Shown in pieces: positions 33,295-41,837 of a stretch of 64,000 nt of DNA. The position numbers and the translations under genes were made by a program. Below the pieces are notes generated by a model. That model did no database searches. It saw only the letters and a list, made by a program, of their open reading frames with translations, and was not told the origin of the DNA. Origin of the DNA: CAG-791 sp045130475 (lineage in GTDB: Bacteria > Bacillota > Clostridia > Lachnospirales > Lachnospiraceae); assembly GCA_045130475.1 (NCBI GenBank), contig JBGUPU010000019.1, positions 5,970-69,969 of the forward strand, written 5' to 3'. Each line of letters begins with the position of its first letter. The first letter of the stretch is position 1.

Positions 33295-34572
33295 TCACGG
33301 CTCCTGTGCCGCGACCTGCAGCGTTCTGCCGCTGGCAAGCCATCCGCCGGGATAATCCGCTTCCGTCGTATGTCCGGAAATCATAGTGTTTTTACCGATG
33401 TGGACGCCGTCCGGAATCACTGTACCCTCTCCTACAGTGACAAGTCCCGCGCAATAAATATCCGGTCTCGTGTCATTCGGTGCTTCCTCCCCCTCTCCGA
33501 GAACAGCGCCATTGCCGATCACCGCATTTTCAGCGCAGATGACCTTGTCCAGAACACATCCGTCACCGATCACCGCTCCGTTCATTATGATGGAATTGCG
33601 TACAACACTCCCTGCTCCGATAGTGACATCACACCCGATCACGGAGCTGTAAACCTTTCCGTAGATTTCCGTACCTTCTCCGGCAATCGTCCTTTCAATG
33701 GCGCTGTCGGGCCCGAAAAACTGCGGCGTGATCGAAGTGCTCTTGGTATAGATCTTCCAGTACTCTTCGTACAGGTTGAACTCAGGTACAATGTCGATGA
33801 GCTCCATGTTGGCTTCCCAATAAGAAGTCAGCGTACCGACATCTTTCCAGTAACCGTTAAATTCATACGCGTACAGAGGAGCTCCCTTTTCCCTGCAATA
33901 GGGAATGATGTGCTTTCCAAAGTCCATTCCGGGCTCATTTCTGTTGGCGATCAGAGCCTCTTTCAGCGTACTCCAGTTGAAGATATAGATTCCCATGGAT
34001 GCCAGGGTACTGCGAGGATGAGCAGGCTTTTCCTCGAAATCCGTGATTCTTCCGTTTTCATCGGTGATCATGATACCGAAGCGGCTCGCTTCCTCCAGAG
34101 AAACCGGCATAACGGCAATGGTCACTGCCGCCCCGTTCTCCTTGTGTGCTTCAAGCATCGCTTCGTAATCCATCTTGTAGATATGGTCACCTGACAGAAT
34201 CAGAACATATTCCGGATTAAAGCCTTCCATGTAAGCCATGTTCTGATAAATCGCGTTTGCAGTGCCTGTATACCACTCGGTATTCTGGATCTTCTCATAA
34301 GGCGAAAGAACACTGACTCCGCCCAGATTCTTATCCAGATCCCACGGGATACCGATACCTACGTGTGCATTAAGACGAAGCGGCATATACTGGGTCAGGA
34401 CACCCACTGTATCGATACCTGAATTGATACAGTTGCTGAGCGGGAAATCTATAATCCTGTATTTACCGCCAAAGGAAACGGCGGGCTTTGCCACATCAGA
34501 AGTAAGAATACCAAGCCGGCTGCCCTGTCCACCTGCCAGGAGCATGGCAATCATTTCCTTCTTTACTATCAT
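33295..34572 (-). CDS. glgC: Glucose-1-phosphate adenylyltransferase, catalytic GlgC subunit
   Basis: A 425-residue enzyme that forms ADP-glucose from ATP and glucose-1-phosphate, the first committed step of glycogen synthesis. The active-site loop is MLLAGGQGSRLG, with VLILSGDHIYKMDY (metal and sugar site) and FEEKPAHPRS. The beta-helix C terminus mediates assembly with GlgD. The start at 34572 follows GGAGGAAGG; the reading frame continues 13 codons upstream without reason to use it. Confidence 0.96.
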   Translation of the reverse strand: MIVKKEMIAMLLAGGQGSRLGILTSDVAKPAVSFGGKYRIIDFPLSNCINSGIDTVGVLTQYMPLRLNAHVGIGIPWDLDKNLGGVSVLSPYEKIQNTEWYTGTANAIYQNMAYMEGFNPEYVLILSGDHIYKMDYEAMLEAHKENGAAVTIAVMPVSLEEASRFGIMITDENGRITDFEEKPAHPRSTLASMGIYIFNWSTLKEALIANRNEPGMDFGKHIIPYCREKGAPLYAYEFNGYWKDVGTLTSYWEANMELIDIVPEFNLYEEYWKIYTKSTSITPQFFGPDSAIERTIAGEGTEIYGKVYSSVIGCDVTIGAGSVVRNSIIMNGAVIGDGCVLDKVICAENAVIGNGAVLGEGEEAPNDTRPDIYCAGLVTVGEGTVIPDGVHIGKNTMISGHTTEADYPGGWLASGRTLQVAAQEP

Positions 34573-34881
34573 CTTAACCTTCCTCCCGTTAGTCCGTCTG
34601 ATGCGGACCATGACTGAATATTAGCAGAATTTTGCCGTGTCCTTTCGGACGCGGCTGATAAGAAAATACATATTGCGAACACATACACAAAATATCGTTA
34701 ATATATTCGCAAATAAATTATAACACAGTGTGAAGGGAAATGAAACTGCACATTGCTGTATATATCACGCTTTATGTCTGGACATCCATTGTCAAACGCA
34801 ATAAAATTAAGCCTTCCGGCGGCAGTACAGTTTCTGAATAAGTCCCGAAATCATTGCGTTTTTTGCAGAAATCCAATCTCC

Positions 34882-34915
34882 AAATCCCCCTTACGGGGAT
34901 TTGTACACTTTTTTT
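34882..34915 (+). terminator. Terminator-like hairpin upstream of murC
   Basis: AAATCCCC (34882-34889) pairs with GGGGATTT (34895-34902), then GTACAC and seven T. No plus-strand gene ends before it, so it may end a small leader or spurious transcript. Confidence 0.5.
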
Positions 34916-34975
34916 AAACAACCCGCATCCGGCATTTGCACCCTCTTCCTAAATGGCTGAAAAGACCGCCGGCAC

Positions 34976-35004
34976 TTGCGAAACCGGACCTTGTGGTGTA
35001 CATT
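34976..35004 (+). promoter_or_regulatory. murC promoter
   Basis: TTGCGA (34976-34981), 17 bp, TACATT (34999-35004), about 100 bp before the murC start. Confidence 0.5.
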
Positions 35005-35106
35005 ACTGTAAAAGCCGGTTAACATATGTAAAGCCGCGTGCTTTCATTTTCAGAGACGCACCGGCACCATCAAACGGCTTAAAAAAAATAAGGAGACAGA
35101 CTTGCA

Positions 35107-36489
35107 ATGTATCAGATAGATTTTAAAAATCCGGTCCGAGTCTATTTCGTCGGAATCGGCGGAATATCCATGAGCGGCCTGGCCCAGATCCTGGCAAGTG
35201 AAGGGTTCACCGTATCCGGTTCAGACAGAAGCGAATCCGCGGCCACACAGGAGCTGAGAGCTTCCGGCATCAAGGTTTTTATCGGACAGAGAGCCGAAAA
35301 CATCACGGATGATATTGATCTCGCCGTCTTCACGGCCGCCATTCACCCCGACAACCCGGAATATATCGCCGTGCATGAAAAAGGCATCCCTTCCCTGAGC
35401 AGGGCGGAACTGCTGGGTCAGCTGATGAAGAATTACCGCCTGCCTGTCGCTGTCAGCGGCACACACGGAAAGACCACGACGACCTCCATGCTCTCAGATA
35501 TTCTTCTCTGCGCGAATGTGGATCCCACACTGTCGATCGGCGGTGTCCTCCCGGATATCGGGAGCAATGTCCGTGTCGGCAACAGCGGATATTTTGTCGC
35601 TGAAGCATGTGAATACACCAACAGCTTTCTTCACATGTTCCCCGGAATCGGGATCATTTTAAATATAGAAGAAGACCATCTCGACTTCTTCAAGGATCTT
35701 GATGATATCCGCAATTCTTTCCGCCGCTTTGCGCAGCTGATCCCCGCGGAAGGCACACTGATCATCAATGCGGAAATCGACAACTGGGAGGAGATCGCGC
35801 AAGACCTTCCCTGCAAAGTCGTGACCTTCTCCACAAAACCGGGCTCCGACTACTATCCCTCCGACATCACCTTCGACCGTCTGGGACATCCTTCCTTCAC
35901 ACTGCACGGATCCGATTCCTTCGACGCCGGCACCAGGATCTCCCTGCACGTCCCGGGCATGCACAATGTCGGCAATGCGCTCGCCGCGATCGCGGCCGCG
36001 GACCGGCTGGGCATCCGGCCGAAGGACATTGCAAAAGGCTTGTCCGTCTTTTCCGGCACGGAGCGGCGTTTCCAGTACAAGGGAGAGAAAAACGGTTTCA
36101 CCGTCATCGACGACTACGCACACCATCCGACTGAGATCGAAGCGACCCTGCATGCTGCAAAAGCCTGTCCCTATGACAGGATCATCTGCATCTTCCAGCC
36201 CCACACCTACACCAGGACCAAGTCCCTCCTGCCGGGATTTGCCAAGGCGCTCTCACTGGCAGACGTCGTAATCCTCGCGGACATCTATGCCGCGCGCGAG
36301 ACCGACACCCTGGGGATCAGCTCCCGGACCCTGCAGGAAGAGATCAAAAAACTCGGTCACGATTGTCTCTACTTCCCGACTTTTTCGGAAATTGAAAAAT
36401 ACCTGTTGGCAAATTGCCGAAATAATGATCTGGTGATAACCATGGGTGCCGGAAATGTCTATGAGATCGGGGAAAACCTGCTTTCCTGA
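35107..36489 (+). CDS. murC: UDP-N-acetylmuramate--L-alanine ligase
   Basis: A 460-residue Mur ligase that adds L-alanine to UDP-MurNAc in peptidoglycan synthesis. N-terminal UDP-binding domain (YFVGIGGISMSGLAQIL), ATP loop SGTHGKTTTTSML at ~residue 117, NIEEDHLDFF and DDYAHHPTEIEATL in the central and C-terminal parts. Full length. AAGGAG precedes the ATG. A hairpin terminator follows, then the DnaA-box region ahead of dnaD. Confidence 0.97.
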   Translation: MYQIDFKNPVRVYFVGIGGISMSGLAQILASEGFTVSGSDRSESAATQELRASGIKVFIGQRAENITDDIDLAVFTAAIHPDNPEYIAVHEKGIPSLSRAELLGQLMKNYRLPVAVSGTHGKTTTTSMLSDILLCANVDPTLSIGGVLPDIGSNVRVGNSGYFVAEACEYTNSFLHMFPGIGIILNIEEDHLDFFKDLDDIRNSFRRFAQLIPAEGTLIINAEIDNWEEIAQDLPCKVVTFSTKPGSDYYPSDITFDRLGHPSFTLHGSDSFDAGTRISLHVPGMHNVGNALAAIAAADRLGIRPKDIAKGLSVFSGTERRFQYKGEKNGFTVIDDYAHHPTEIEATLHAAKACPYDRIICIFQPHTYTRTKSLLPGFAKALSLADVVILADIYAARETDTLGISSRTLQEEIKKLGHDCLYFPTFSEIEKYLLANCRNNDLVITMGAGNVYEIGENLLS

Positions 36490-36494
36490 CAAAC

Positions 36495-36609
36495 TTATCA
36501 ACATAATCCACATTAATCCCCATCCCGCAGCCCGTTTTTCTTTGTGGAAATCGGCCTGCGGGATGTATGCGTTTTTCACGACTTATCCACATTTTCAACG
36601 TTATCCACA
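36495..36609. promoter_or_regulatory. Cluster of DnaA boxes upstream of dnaD
   Basis: Two perfect DnaA boxes TTATCCACA (36583-36591 and 36601-36609), 18 bp apart start to start, plus two one-mismatch boxes, TTATCAACA (36495-36503) and TAATCCACA (36504-36512), and a weaker reverse box TGTGGAAAT (36543-36551). Such clusters act as DnaA-regulated promoters, DnaA titration sites or origins. Here it sits ~80-200 bp upstream of the dnaD promoter. Confidence 0.75.
36521..36576 (+). terminator. murC terminator
   Basis: CATCCCGCAG (36521-36530) pairs with CTGCGGGATG (36556-36565), and CCG/CGG extends the stem. Five T follow at 36572-36576 after a six-base gap. It lies within the DnaA-box region. Confidence 0.65.
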
Positions 36610-36688
36610 ATTTTTCGGGATCTGCCCGGCACCCCCAGAAGCAGAAAATTTATCGTCAAATTGTCCATTCCATACCCGGCTCCCGCTA

Positions 36689-36697
36689 TGTTATTAT
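36689..36697 (+). promoter_or_regulatory. Extended -10 promoter of dnaD
   Basis: TGTTATTAT (TGn plus TATTAT), about 60 bp upstream of the GTG start. No clear -35. Confidence 0.5.
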
Positions 36698-36756
36698 GAG
36701 ATTCCACAAATCAGCGCCGGCTCAGCCAACACACATGTAACTGCGGAGGAATGACA

Positions 36757-37836
36757 GTGTTCACCATTTACAACGACAGCGGATCCGATTCCACCATGGT
36801 GTCGAATCTCTTTATAGACGAATATATGAAAAGCGCCAATGATGCGCAGATCAAGGTCTATCTCTATCTGCTGCGTATGATGGGTGCTCACCGCGCTGCC
36901 AGTGTGTCTGAAATGGCGGACCAGTTCAATCACACGGAAAAGGATGTCGTGCGCTCGCTCCGCTACTGGGAGAAGAAGGGACTTCTCAATCTGGACTATG
37001 ACAGCAGGAATACCCTGATCTCCATACGTCTGTGCCGGCCCGGAACCATGCCGGGCATCGTCTCCGACACCGGCAGGACGCCGGATGCGGGAAGGGTACT
37101 TCCCTTTTCCCAGCCGGCCGGAAATCTGCTCGCCGACTCTGCACGGGAGAATCCCTGCCTCCGCATGGCAGCCGGCGCGGCTTATCCCCCGCAGTCTTCC
37201 ATGCCCCTGAACACACTCCCTGCATCTGCCTCCGACAATCTTCCGGAGCCAGCGGTTTCAGGCGCGATTCTGCCGGGCGCCCCGGCTGCGGCCGCCGCAG
37301 GAACCGGGACAGACCGTCCCGCTCCTACTTCCGAGCTGGAAGCCCTGGAGAATTTCCGCCGCAACGCGGACCGCGCGCAGCTTCTCTTCGTGATCGAACA
37401 GTATATCGGAAAACCTCTTTCCCTTAACGAGATCAGGATCATTTATCATATTTCCGAGCAGCTTCATTTTTCCGACGACATGATTGACTATCTGCTGCAA
37501 TATTGTGTCGACCGCGGCAAAAAGGATTTCCGCTATATTAAAAAAGTGGCGAAAAACTGGGCGGAATCAGGGATCTTCACCCCCCTGCAGGCCGAACAGG
37601 CTGCCGCCCGCGAAACTGTATCCGTACGGAAAAGGAAACTGCCGGAAACAGGCGGCACTGCTGCCGCAGAAGCCGACATCGATCCTTTGTCCGGCACTGA
37701 CCCCGGCGCTCCCCGCCCTGGGGAGAAGAGAAGGGGCAGGACCAAAAGACAGGTCCGCTCCGCAAACAGCTTCAATCAGTTTGAACAGAACGACTATGAT
37801 TTTGATGCCCTCGAAAAAGAGCTTCTGGAGTCCTGA
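36757..37836 (+). CDS. dnaD: DnaD-domain primosome protein
   Basis: About 359 residues. The N-terminal ~95 residues form a winged-helix domain (VSEMADQFNHTEKDVVRSL, RYWEKKGLLNLDYD) as in DnaD/DnaB-type primosome proteins. A long Pro/Ala/Gly-rich linker follows, then a DnaD C-terminal domain (FVIEQYIGKPLSLNEIRII) ending with the family motif YIKKVAKNWAESGI. It should help load the replicative helicase at origins or restart sites. The GTG at 36757 was preferred because GGAGG is seven bases upstream; the ATG at 36751 is only one base from it. A DnaC-like gene follows. Confidence 0.88.
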   Translation: MFTIYNDSGSDSTMVSNLFIDEYMKSANDAQIKVYLYLLRMMGAHRAASVSEMADQFNHTEKDVVRSLRYWEKKGLLNLDYDSRNTLISIRLCRPGTMPGIVSDTGRTPDAGRVLPFSQPAGNLLADSARENPCLRMAAGAAYPPQSSMPLNTLPASASDNLPEPAVSGAILPGAPAAAAAGTGTDRPAPTSELEALENFRRNADRAQLLFVIEQYIGKPLSLNEIRIIYHISEQLHFSDDMIDYLLQYCVDRGKKDFRYIKKVAKNWAESGIFTPLQAEQAAARETVSVRKRKLPETGGTAAAEADIDPLSGTDPGAPRPGEKRRGRTKRQVRSANSFNQFEQNDYDFDALEKELLES

Positions 37837-37934
37837 AGAGGCACCGGCTCCCTCCCGGAAGACGCAGAGGCAGCCGGACTCCAAGGATCCGGAGCAGCTG
37901 CAGGGGGCTCACAGCACCCTATCAGGTATACAAC

Positions 37935-38912
37935 GTGTCTTTAAAAAAAGAGCAGTACGACCAGATCATGATTGAATATGCAGGCATCCGTGACAGGCAC
38001 CGCCGCGAGCTCGACAAGCGCCGTCTCCGCGCCTATGCGAGGATTCCGGCCCTGCAGGAGCTGGAGCAGCAGACGCCTTCCCTTGCTATGGATCTGCTTC
38101 GGAAGCGCCTCTCAGGCGCCCCCTCCGGCGAGTCCTCTTTTCGGGAGACCGCCGCACAGATCAGCCGCAGGCGCAGACAGCTTCTGACAGAAAACGGCTT
38201 TCCCCCGGATTATCTGGAGATGACCTGGGACTGTGCCGACTGTCACGATACCGGTTATATCGGCCGGGAAAAGTGCCGCTGCCTGCGCAGAAGAGAAACG
38301 GCAGTTCTGTATGACCAGTCTCATCTGGAACAGCTGGCAGAGGGCGCTGTTTTCGCCGCTCTCTCGGAAAAATACTACGCAGGAGAGGATCTGGAACACT
38401 TCCGTCAGGCGCGCAGCGCCTGCGAGCGCTTTGTGGAGGAATTCGACCAGGTCTACCGCAACCTCTATCTCTACGGCACAGTGGGGACCGGCAAGACCAT
38501 GCTTTCTGTCTGCGCCGCCCGCGCACTGATCGAGAGAGGCAAGTCCGTCCTCTACTTCAGCGCCGCCTCCCTTTTTGACAGACTGGCCGACTGCACTTTC
38601 GGCAGCGGTACAAGGGACGCGCTCAGGGAGTTTACCGCTGACCTCTACGGCTGTGACCTTCTGATCATTGACGACCTGGGAACAGAATTTACAAATGCCT
38701 TTGTCGCCTCCCAGCTCTTTTCCTGCATCAGCGAGCGCGGACTGAACCGGCATTCGACCATCATCTCCACCAATCTCTCACTGAAAGAAATGCAGGCACG
38801 CTACTCCGACCGGGTATTTTCCCGCATCACCAGCACCTACGAGCTCTGCAAACTGACTGGAAAAGATATCCGCCTTCAGCGCAGACGCCGCGGGCGCTAT
38901 GCGGGCTCCTGA
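37935..38912 (+). CDS. DnaC/DnaI-like helicase-loader ATPase
   Basis: A 325-residue AAA+ protein. A Zn-type Cys cluster (CADCHDTGYIGREKCRC) lies near residue 97, then Walker A YGTVGTGKTML (~residue 180), Walker B DLLIIDDLGTE and the arginine-finger region SDRVFSRI. This layout matches clostridial DnaC-like loaders working with DnaD and DnaB. The start is a GTG with a weak ribosome site. It lies 98 bp after dnaD on the same strand and is probably co-transcribed. Confidence 0.9.
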   Translation: MSLKKEQYDQIMIEYAGIRDRHRRELDKRRLRAYARIPALQELEQQTPSLAMDLLRKRLSGAPSGESSFRETAAQISRRRRQLLTENGFPPDYLEMTWDCADCHDTGYIGREKCRCLRRRETAVLYDQSHLEQLAEGAVFAALSEKYYAGEDLEHFRQARSACERFVEEFDQVYRNLYLYGTVGTGKTMLSVCAARALIERGKSVLYFSAASLFDRLADCTFGSGTRDALREFTADLYGCDLLIIDDLGTEFTNAFVASQLFSCISERGLNRHSTIISTNLSLKEMQARYSDRVFSRITSTYELCKLTGKDIRLQRRRRGRYAGS

Positions 38913-38919
38913 CCGGATA

Positions 38920-38982
38920 TCCTGCCGCAGCACAGTCCGCCGGTATGCAATTTCCTGCCGCAGCACAGTCCGCCGGTATGCA
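38920..38982 (+). repeat. Tandem direct repeat, two 30-bp copies
   Basis: The same 30 bp (beginning TCCTGCCGCAGCAC, ending GGTATGCA) occurs at 38920-38949 and 38953-38982, period 33 bp, just downstream of the dnaC-like stop codon. The copies are identical. Confidence 0.9.
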
Positions 38983-39040
38983 GATTCCGCAAAATGCTCA
39001 TTTTTATATCATTATGATTTAGAATTTGCATAATATTAAC

Positions 39041-39115
39041 TTGTAATAAGGAAATGATTCTGTTAGAGTAGGCGGGAAGAAAAAGAAAAGAAGAAAAAAG
39101 AAAAAGAAATAAGAA
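39041..39115 (+). promoter_or_regulatory. prs promoter followed by a purine tract
   Basis: TTGTAA (39041-39046), 17 bp, TAGAGT (39064-39069) is a candidate promoter. Immediately after, 39074-39115 is an almost unbroken run of about 42 purines (GGGAAGAAAAAGAAAAGAAG at its start) that would form the beginning of the prs leader. Confidence 0.45.
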
Positions 39116-39185
39116 AACGGCTCTATAAATCCACTACAGGTATCCTTCAGACACCATTTCATATTCAGAAAGGACATGACCCCTG

Positions 39186-40394
39186 ATGGAAGACACCAAA
39201 AAACACGATAAACGAAGACTTGACAACGCCCCTTTCGGTCAGCTCGCACTGATCACCGTTTCCGGATGTGAAGCAATGGGGAAAGAAATCGATGCATATC
39301 TGCAGGACTGGCGCGCAGAGCGTCAGCATGAACATGAAGACAGCCCCGCATTCGCAGGATATCTTCGTCCTACTTATATCATCGAAACCAAAGAGCCCCG
39401 TTTCGGTACCGGTGAGGGAAAGGGTGTCGTAGCAGAGTCCGTGCGCGGCATGGACCTCTACATTCTTGTGGATGTAGTCAACTACAACGAGACCTACCGC
39501 ATGTTCGGATTTGACAATCACATGTCTCCGGACGACCATTTTGCGAATCTTAAGCGTGTGATCGCCGCAGTCGGCGGAAAAGCACGCCGCATCACGGTCA
39601 TTATGCCCTATCTGTATGAGAGTCTTCAGTCCAAGAGAACCGCCCGCGAATCCCTGGACTGCGCGATCGCTCTGCAGGAACTCACCCGTATGGGCGTGGA
39701 CAATATCATCACCTTTGATGCCCATGACCCCCGCGTACAGAACGCAATCCCGCTCAACGGGTTTGACACCGTTCAGCCCGCTTACCAGTTCATCAAGGGA
39801 CTTCTGAATTCCGTGGATGACCTGCAGATTGACAGCGACCACATGCTGATCATCAGCCCTGATGAAGGCGGCATGAAGCGCGCCGTATATTTTGCCAACG
39901 TCCTTGGCCTCGACATGGGTATGTTCTATAAGCGCCGCGACTATACCCGCCTGGTGGACGGAGACAATCCCATCGTTGCCTTTGAGTTTCTCGGTTCCAG
40001 CGTCAAGGATAAAGACATGGTCGTCATCGACGACATGCTCTCCTCCGGCGACAGTGCTCTTGAAGTCGCGCAGGCCCTCAAGAAACGCGGTGCAAAGCGT
40101 GTATTTCTCTTTGCCACCTTCGGCCTGTTCACAAACGGTCTGGACAAATTCGACAAGGCCTATGAAGAGGGCATTATTGACAAGATTTTTACTACCAACC
40201 TGATCTATCAGCCCCAGGAACTGCTGGACAGGCCCTGGCACTACAGCTGTGAGATGAGTAAGTTTATCGCCTATATCATCGATACTCTCAACCACGACAG
40301 TTCCATCAGCGATTTGCTCATCCCTTCCGAGCGTATCTGGAGTATCGTTGCCAAATACAAAGAAAATAACGGCTCTAAATTAGAAGCTGAATAA
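39186..40394 (+). CDS. prs: Ribose-phosphate pyrophosphokinase (long clostridial form)
   Basis: A 402-residue enzyme making PRPP for nucleotide, His and Trp synthesis. The PRPP-binding loop is VVIDDMLSSGDSALE near residue 280; MPYLYESLQSKRTARESL and ITFDAHDPRVQNAIP match the catalytic flexible loop and the metal/ATP site. It is ~80 residues longer than the classic enzyme (~315), with the extra residues in N-terminal and internal inserts; many Lachnospiraceae copies share this length. It is monocistronic with its own terminator. Confidence 0.93.
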   Translation: MEDTKKHDKRRLDNAPFGQLALITVSGCEAMGKEIDAYLQDWRAERQHEHEDSPAFAGYLRPTYIIETKEPRFGTGEGKGVVAESVRGMDLYILVDVVNYNETYRMFGFDNHMSPDDHFANLKRVIAAVGGKARRITVIMPYLYESLQSKRTARESLDCAIALQELTRMGVDNIITFDAHDPRVQNAIPLNGFDTVQPAYQFIKGLLNSVDDLQIDSDHMLIISPDEGGMKRAVYFANVLGLDMGMFYKRRDYTRLVDGDNPIVAFEFLGSSVKDKDMVVIDDMLSSGDSALEVAQALKKRGAKRVFLFATFGLFTNGLDKFDKAYEEGIIDKIFTTNLIYQPQELLDRPWHYSCEMSKFIAYIIDTLNHDSSISDLLIPSERIWSIVAKYKENNGSKLEAE

Positions 40395-40416
40395 GAAAAC
40401 CGGAAAAGGCCAAAAG

Positions 40417-40454
40417 GAGCGGCGTACCTCAAGGGAGATACGCCGCTCTTTTTT
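40417..40454 (+). terminator. Terminator after prs
   Basis: GAGCGGCGTA (40417-40426) pairs with TACGCCGCTC (40439-40448), followed by six T. Confidence 0.92.
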
Positions 40455-40512
40455 CTTTATACCTGTCTCTTTACAGTCCCTGTCTCTTTGCACCGGACAG
40501 GGTCCGCTGCCT

Positions 40513-40998
40513 TTACAGTTCGATCTCGATTTTCCTTCCTGACCGCTCATATTGCCGATAAGTCACGCCGGCAGCATCAAACATCCGCTTGCTGGCGATG
40601 GTGCTGTCCGCCTCTGCATACTTGTCGCTGTCGTAGACGACATTGCGGATTCCGGACTGGATGATCGCCTTGGCGCATTCATTGCAGGGAAAGAGGGTAA
40701 CGTAGATCGTAGCCCCCTCCAGGGTCCCGCCGCGATAGTTGAGGATGGCATTCAGTTCACTGTGGGTCACGTAGGGATATTTGGTCATCAGCGGCTTTCC
40801 TTCCCTCTCCCAGGGAAAGTCATCGTCCGAGCATCCGACCGGCAGGCCGTTATATCCCATGGACAAAATCTTGTGCTCGTCACTGACAATACAGGACCCG
40901 ACCTGAGTACTCGGATCTTTAGAGCGCATGCCCGCAAGCTGCGCAACTGCCATAAAATATTCATCCCAGGAAATATATCCGCTTCTTTTTCCGGCCAT
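40513..40998 (-). CDS. Deoxycytidylate (dCMP) deaminase family protein
   Basis: A 161-residue zinc deaminase (ComEB-like) converting dCMP to dUMP for thymidylate supply. Zinc and catalytic residues: HSELNAIL (His and Glu) and PCNECAKAI (two Cys). QVGSCIVSDEH and MGYNGLPVGC contact the substrate. It lies 69 bp downstream of upp on the same strand. An allosteric dCTP-site reading cannot be made from sequence. Confidence 0.93.
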   Translation of the reverse strand: MAGKRSGYISWDEYFMAVAQLAGMRSKDPSTQVGSCIVSDEHKILSMGYNGLPVGCSDDDFPWEREGKPLMTKYPYVTHSELNAILNYRGGTLEGATIYVTLFPCNECAKAIIQSGIRNVVYDSDKYAEADSTIASKRMFDAAGVTYRQYERSGRKIEIEL

Positions 40999-41067
40999 CG
41001 TTACCCCCTTTCCATTCCGGTCACAAATCCTGCTCTCGTGCCATACCGGAACGCAGTGTACGCAAAA

Positions 41068-41697
41068 TTATTTGGTGCCGAAAATCCTGTCGCCCGCGTC
41101 TCCGAGGCCGGGTACAATATAGCCGTGCTCATTCAGATGATCATCGAGCGCACCGATATACAGATCCACATCCGGGTGTGCTTCCGTGAAAGCCTTGACA
41201 CCTTCGGGCGCCGCGATAATGCAGAGGAAGGTGAGTTTCTTGCATCCGTGATTCTTGAGCATCTGCACGGCCGAGATGGCAGAACCGCCGGTCGCAAACA
41301 TGGGATCCACTACGAAGATCTGCCTCTCTTCACAGTCAGCGGGCAGTTTGCAGTAATATTCCACCGGAAGAAGTGTCTCGGGATCGCGGTACAGACCGAT
41401 GTGTCCTACCTTTGCGGCGGGGATCATGGCCAGCATGCCGTCAACCATTCCAAGCCCTGCTCTGAGGATAGGAATGACCGCCAGCTTTTTGCCCTTCAGT
41501 TCCTTGGTGACGGTCGTGCAGATCGGTGTCTCGATCTCCACATCCTCGAGTTCCAGATCCCTTGTCGCCTCATAGCAGAGAAGCATGGCGATTTCCGAAA
41601 TAATATCGCGGAATTCCCTTGTGCCGGTCTCCTTTTTCCTGATGATGCCGATCTTGTGAGCGATCAAAGGATGATCCATTACAACTACTTTTCCCAT
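41068..41697 (-). CDS. upp: Uracil phosphoribosyltransferase
   Basis: A 209-residue enzyme that salvages uracil to UMP using PRPP. Signatures: ILRAGLGMVDGM, VDPMFATGGSA (PRPP loop) and GDAGDRIFGT at the C terminus. Full length; strong ribosome site AGGAGG. In a minus-strand cluster with the tsaC-type gene upstream and dCMP deaminase downstream. Confidence 0.97.
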   Translation of the reverse strand: MGKVVVMDHPLIAHKIGIIRKKETGTREFRDIISEIAMLLCYEATRDLELEDVEIETPICTTVTKELKGKKLAVIPILRAGLGMVDGMLAMIPAAKVGHIGLYRDPETLLPVEYYCKLPADCEERQIFVVDPMFATGGSAISAVQMLKNHGCKKLTFLCIIAAPEGVKAFTEAHPDVDLYIGALDDHLNEHGYIVPGLGDAGDRIFGTK

Positions 41698-41758
41698 TTT
41701 TTTCCTCCTGAACCAAAAAATTTGCGCTGTTCTTTCAAGACTTGCTCTCTATAACTTT

Positions 41759-41804
41759 AAAACCGGGCTGTCTCCTTCTGTTTCGGAGCTGATGTGCCGG
41801 TTTT
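41759..41804 (-). other. Nested hairpin between the tsaC-type gene and upp
   Basis: AAAACCGG (41759-41766) pairs with CCGGTTTT (41797-41804), enclosing a second CTCC/GGAG stem. On the minus strand it ends in TTTT followed by A-rich sequence, so it could be a weak terminator or a leader structure for upp. Confidence 0.5.
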
Positions 41805-41837
41805 GTTCCGGATGAACGGCTTTTTGCCCGGCCGGTC

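Larger units (their letters stand above)
34573..35106. other. 534-bp divergent intergenic region between glgC and murC
   Basis: No gene is supported here. It contains a 9-bp stem with a TTTC loop at 34634-34655 in the glgC leader, a minus-strand TATAAT (34718-34723) with a poor -35 as the glgC promoter candidate, a terminator-like hairpin at 34882-34915, and the murC promoter at 34976-35004. Confidence 0.6.

Noticed and set aside
36495..36609. Calling the DnaA-box cluster the chromosome origin
   Set aside because: dnaA, dnaN and recF are absent, and the boxes lie upstream of dnaD; a regulatory role is the simpler reading.
39019..39249. A 76-codon minus-strand frame with a poly-Phe stretch near prs
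   Set aside because: The poly-Phe is the antisense reading of the purine tract; no start signals.
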